A DNA stretch of 48,131 nt from JAKJEP01 sp964580995 (GTDB lineage: Bacteria > Planctomycetota > Phycisphaerae > Sedimentisphaerales > SM23-30): assembly GCA_964580995.1 (NCBI GenBank), contig CAZOMV010000036.1, positions 1 to 48,131 of the forward strand, written 5' to 3'. This document shows, piece by piece, positions 47,009-48,131 of this stretch. Under the pieces are notes generated by a model. It was not told where the DNA came from, searched no databases, and saw only the letters and a list, made by a program, of their open reading frames with translations. Each line of letters opens with the position of its first letter. Within the stretch, counting starts at the first letter, position 1. The position numbers were made by a program, and so were the translations under genes.

Positions 47009-48131
47009 ATGAAAAAGTTGGGGATGCTGAGGCGGGCGGGTTGGCTGGGATGGTCGGGATGGTCGGGTTGGTGGCTGGGAGTGGTGGTTTTGGGGATAGT
47101 GCTGCCGGTGTATGGGCAATATGGCCTGGGGACGGGGGAGCCGGATGATCCGTATCAGATCTGGGATCCGAATCAGATGAATGCTATCGGGGCGAATTCG
47201 GGGGATTGGGGGAAGTGTTTTAAACTGATGGCTAATATCGATATGTCCATTTTTACCGGGACGCAGTATAATATCATTGGGTATTATAATTCCGAAGCGG
47301 ATAATATTCCTTTTACTGGTGCCTTTGAGGGCAACAACCATACAATCAGCAATCTGACCTATACAACAACCGCAATCACTAGTTACATTGGACTTTTTGG
47401 TTATACCCAGAATGCTACAATAAGAAATCTGGGTCTAGAAAATGCGTTGCTCTCAACTGGTGGCAGCTTAGTTGGTGGTCTGGTAGGAAGAAATTATTCT
47501 GCTAGTACCATTACCAACTGTTATACAAATGGTTTTGTCGACGGAGATAACTTTATCGGAGGATTAGTTGGTATAAATGATAGTTCAATAATTGACAGTT
47601 ATTCAAGCAGTTTGGTAAATGGGGTCGGATACGAGGCTGGCGGTTTAGTAGGAATTAATTTTTTTTATGGTATAATCACTAATTGTTATGCGACGGGTTC
47701 GGTTGGTAAAGCCATATATGACGTTGGTGGTCTGGTGGGAACAAATAATGGTACGCTAACTGATTGCTATGCAATTGGTTCGGTCAACGGAGAATATGAA
47801 GTTGGCGGTCTAGTCGGATGCAATGATCATGGTATTATGTCTAATTGCTATGCGATTGGTTCAGTCTGTGGTAAAAGTTATGTCGGCGGACTGGCAGGAC
47901 ATAATTATTATGGTACGATTGCCGATAGTTTTTGGGATATTGAAGGTAGTGGCCTAATAATAGGTTATAATCCTGATCCTAACCATCCTGGTACAATATC
48001 AAATGTATTGGGTAAGACGACGGCGGGGATGATGATGGAAAGTACGTTTACGGGGGCGGGGTGGGATTTTACGGAGGGGGATGGGGCGGAGTGGATGATG
48101 CTGCGGGAGGGGGAGGATTATCCGCGGCTGG
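47009..48131 (+). CDS. Secreted GLUG-repeat protein, N-terminal part
   Basis: An open frame of more than 370 residues that runs off the right edge. GGAGG lies 5 bp before ATG 47009 (another ATG at 47006 is too close). The signal peptide contains GWLGWSGWSGWWLG, encoded by the 9-bp repeat, followed by VVVLGIVLPVYGQYG. The body has at least six GGLVG or GGLAG (GLUG) motifs with NCYATGSV-like strands, a repetitive beta fold found in secreted or surface proteins of planctomycetes. The middle is A/T-rich while both ends are strongly G-rich. The function is unknown; a surface adhesin or glycan-binding role is a guess from the family. Confidence 0.85.
   Translation, partial: MKKLGMLRRAGWLGWSGWSGWWLGVVVLGIVLPVYGQYGLGTGEPDDPYQIWDPNQMNAIGANSGDWGKCFKLMANIDMSIFTGTQYNIIGYYNSEADNIPFTGAFEGNNHTISNLTYTTTAITSYIGLFGYTQNATIRNLGLENALLSTGGSLVGGLVGRNYSASTITNCYTNGFVDGDNFIGGLVGINDSSIIDSYSSSLVNGVGYEAGGLVGINFFYGIITNCYATGSVGKAIYDVGGLVGTNNGTLTDCYAIGSVNGEYEVGGLVGCNDHGIMSNCYAIGSVCGKSYVGGLAGHNYYGTIADSFWDIEGSGLIIGYNPDPNHPGTISNVLGKTTAGMMMESTFTGAGWDFTEGDGAEWMMLREGEDYPRL

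Overview
The window looks like chromosome from an anaerobic, polysaccharide-degrading planctomycete, most likely of the class Phycisphaerae. This is inferred from gene content and style: secreted GH127, GH78 and DUF4091 enzymes, planctomycete-type secreted proteins carrying single dockerin-like D-x-N-x-D loops, GLUG-repeat proteins, a non-corrinoid UroD-like protein in a sugar operon, and an NADH-linked [FeFe]-hydrogenase under Rex. No rRNA or tRNA marker is present, so the placement is not proven.

Layout. 1-936: an AT-rich pair of unrecognised genes that differ in composition from the rest. 1144-8603 (+): glyQS, a GH127 glycosidase and a DUF4091/GH123-like protein are tightly spaced and probably co-transcribed; a lipoprotein and asnS follow. 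8622-17855 (-): a rhamnose/arabinose utilisation locus (LacI regulator; then UroD-like protein, RhaT-type symporter, GH127-discoidin-SGNH fusion and GH78 alpha-L-rhamnosidase as one operon). Two near-identical LacI-type operators sit on the two promoters. 17957-22051 (-): PQQ-like propeller protein, TPR lipoprotein and two multi-pass membrane proteins. 22284-23938 (-): lipA and a LipM/LplA-family acyltransferase, which together could make protein-bound lipoate. 24269-28048 (-): a 1259-residue secreted modular protein. 29230-29862 (+): a thermonuclease-like protein.

29906-39370 (-) is the most coherent system: a promoter with an operator-like palindrome, then rex, hydC, hydB and hydA (electron-bifurcating type NADH/ferredoxin hydrogenase), a HydE-type radical SAM protein fused to a [2Fe-2S] thioredoxin-like domain, a PAS-containing sensory [FeFe]-hydrogenase (HydS) and a SpoIIE-type phosphatase. 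All seven genes overlap or are separated by a few bases. The likely logic is that Rex reads NADH/NAD+ and controls the operon, the HydABC enzyme makes or uses H2, and HydS plus the phosphatase read H2 or redox state and signal onward. 39754-44643 (-): rpsO, pnp, a sensor-poor histidine kinase and an NtrC-type regulator. 44815-45624 (-): a DUF1638 protein. 45625-47008 holds repeats, two good promoters and perhaps one small gene; 47009 to the end (+) is the start of a secreted GLUG-repeat protein.

The most unusual non-coding signals are: (i) two copies of an approximately 127-bp element made of nine T-tracts phased at about 10.7 bp, each placed upstream of a gene in the same orientation and followed by ACTTAC boxes mostly about 33 bp apart; (ii) three genes (lipA, the DUF1638 gene, the TPR lipoprotein gene) whose predicted transcription start falls at or within 2 nt of the ATG; (iii) a recurrent GGGTATAAT promoter form with G-rich spacers; (iv) a promoter-led, foldable small RNA or 37-codon gene between rex and the NtrC-type regulator; and (v) a 9-bp repeat that occurs both between genes and inside a signal peptide.
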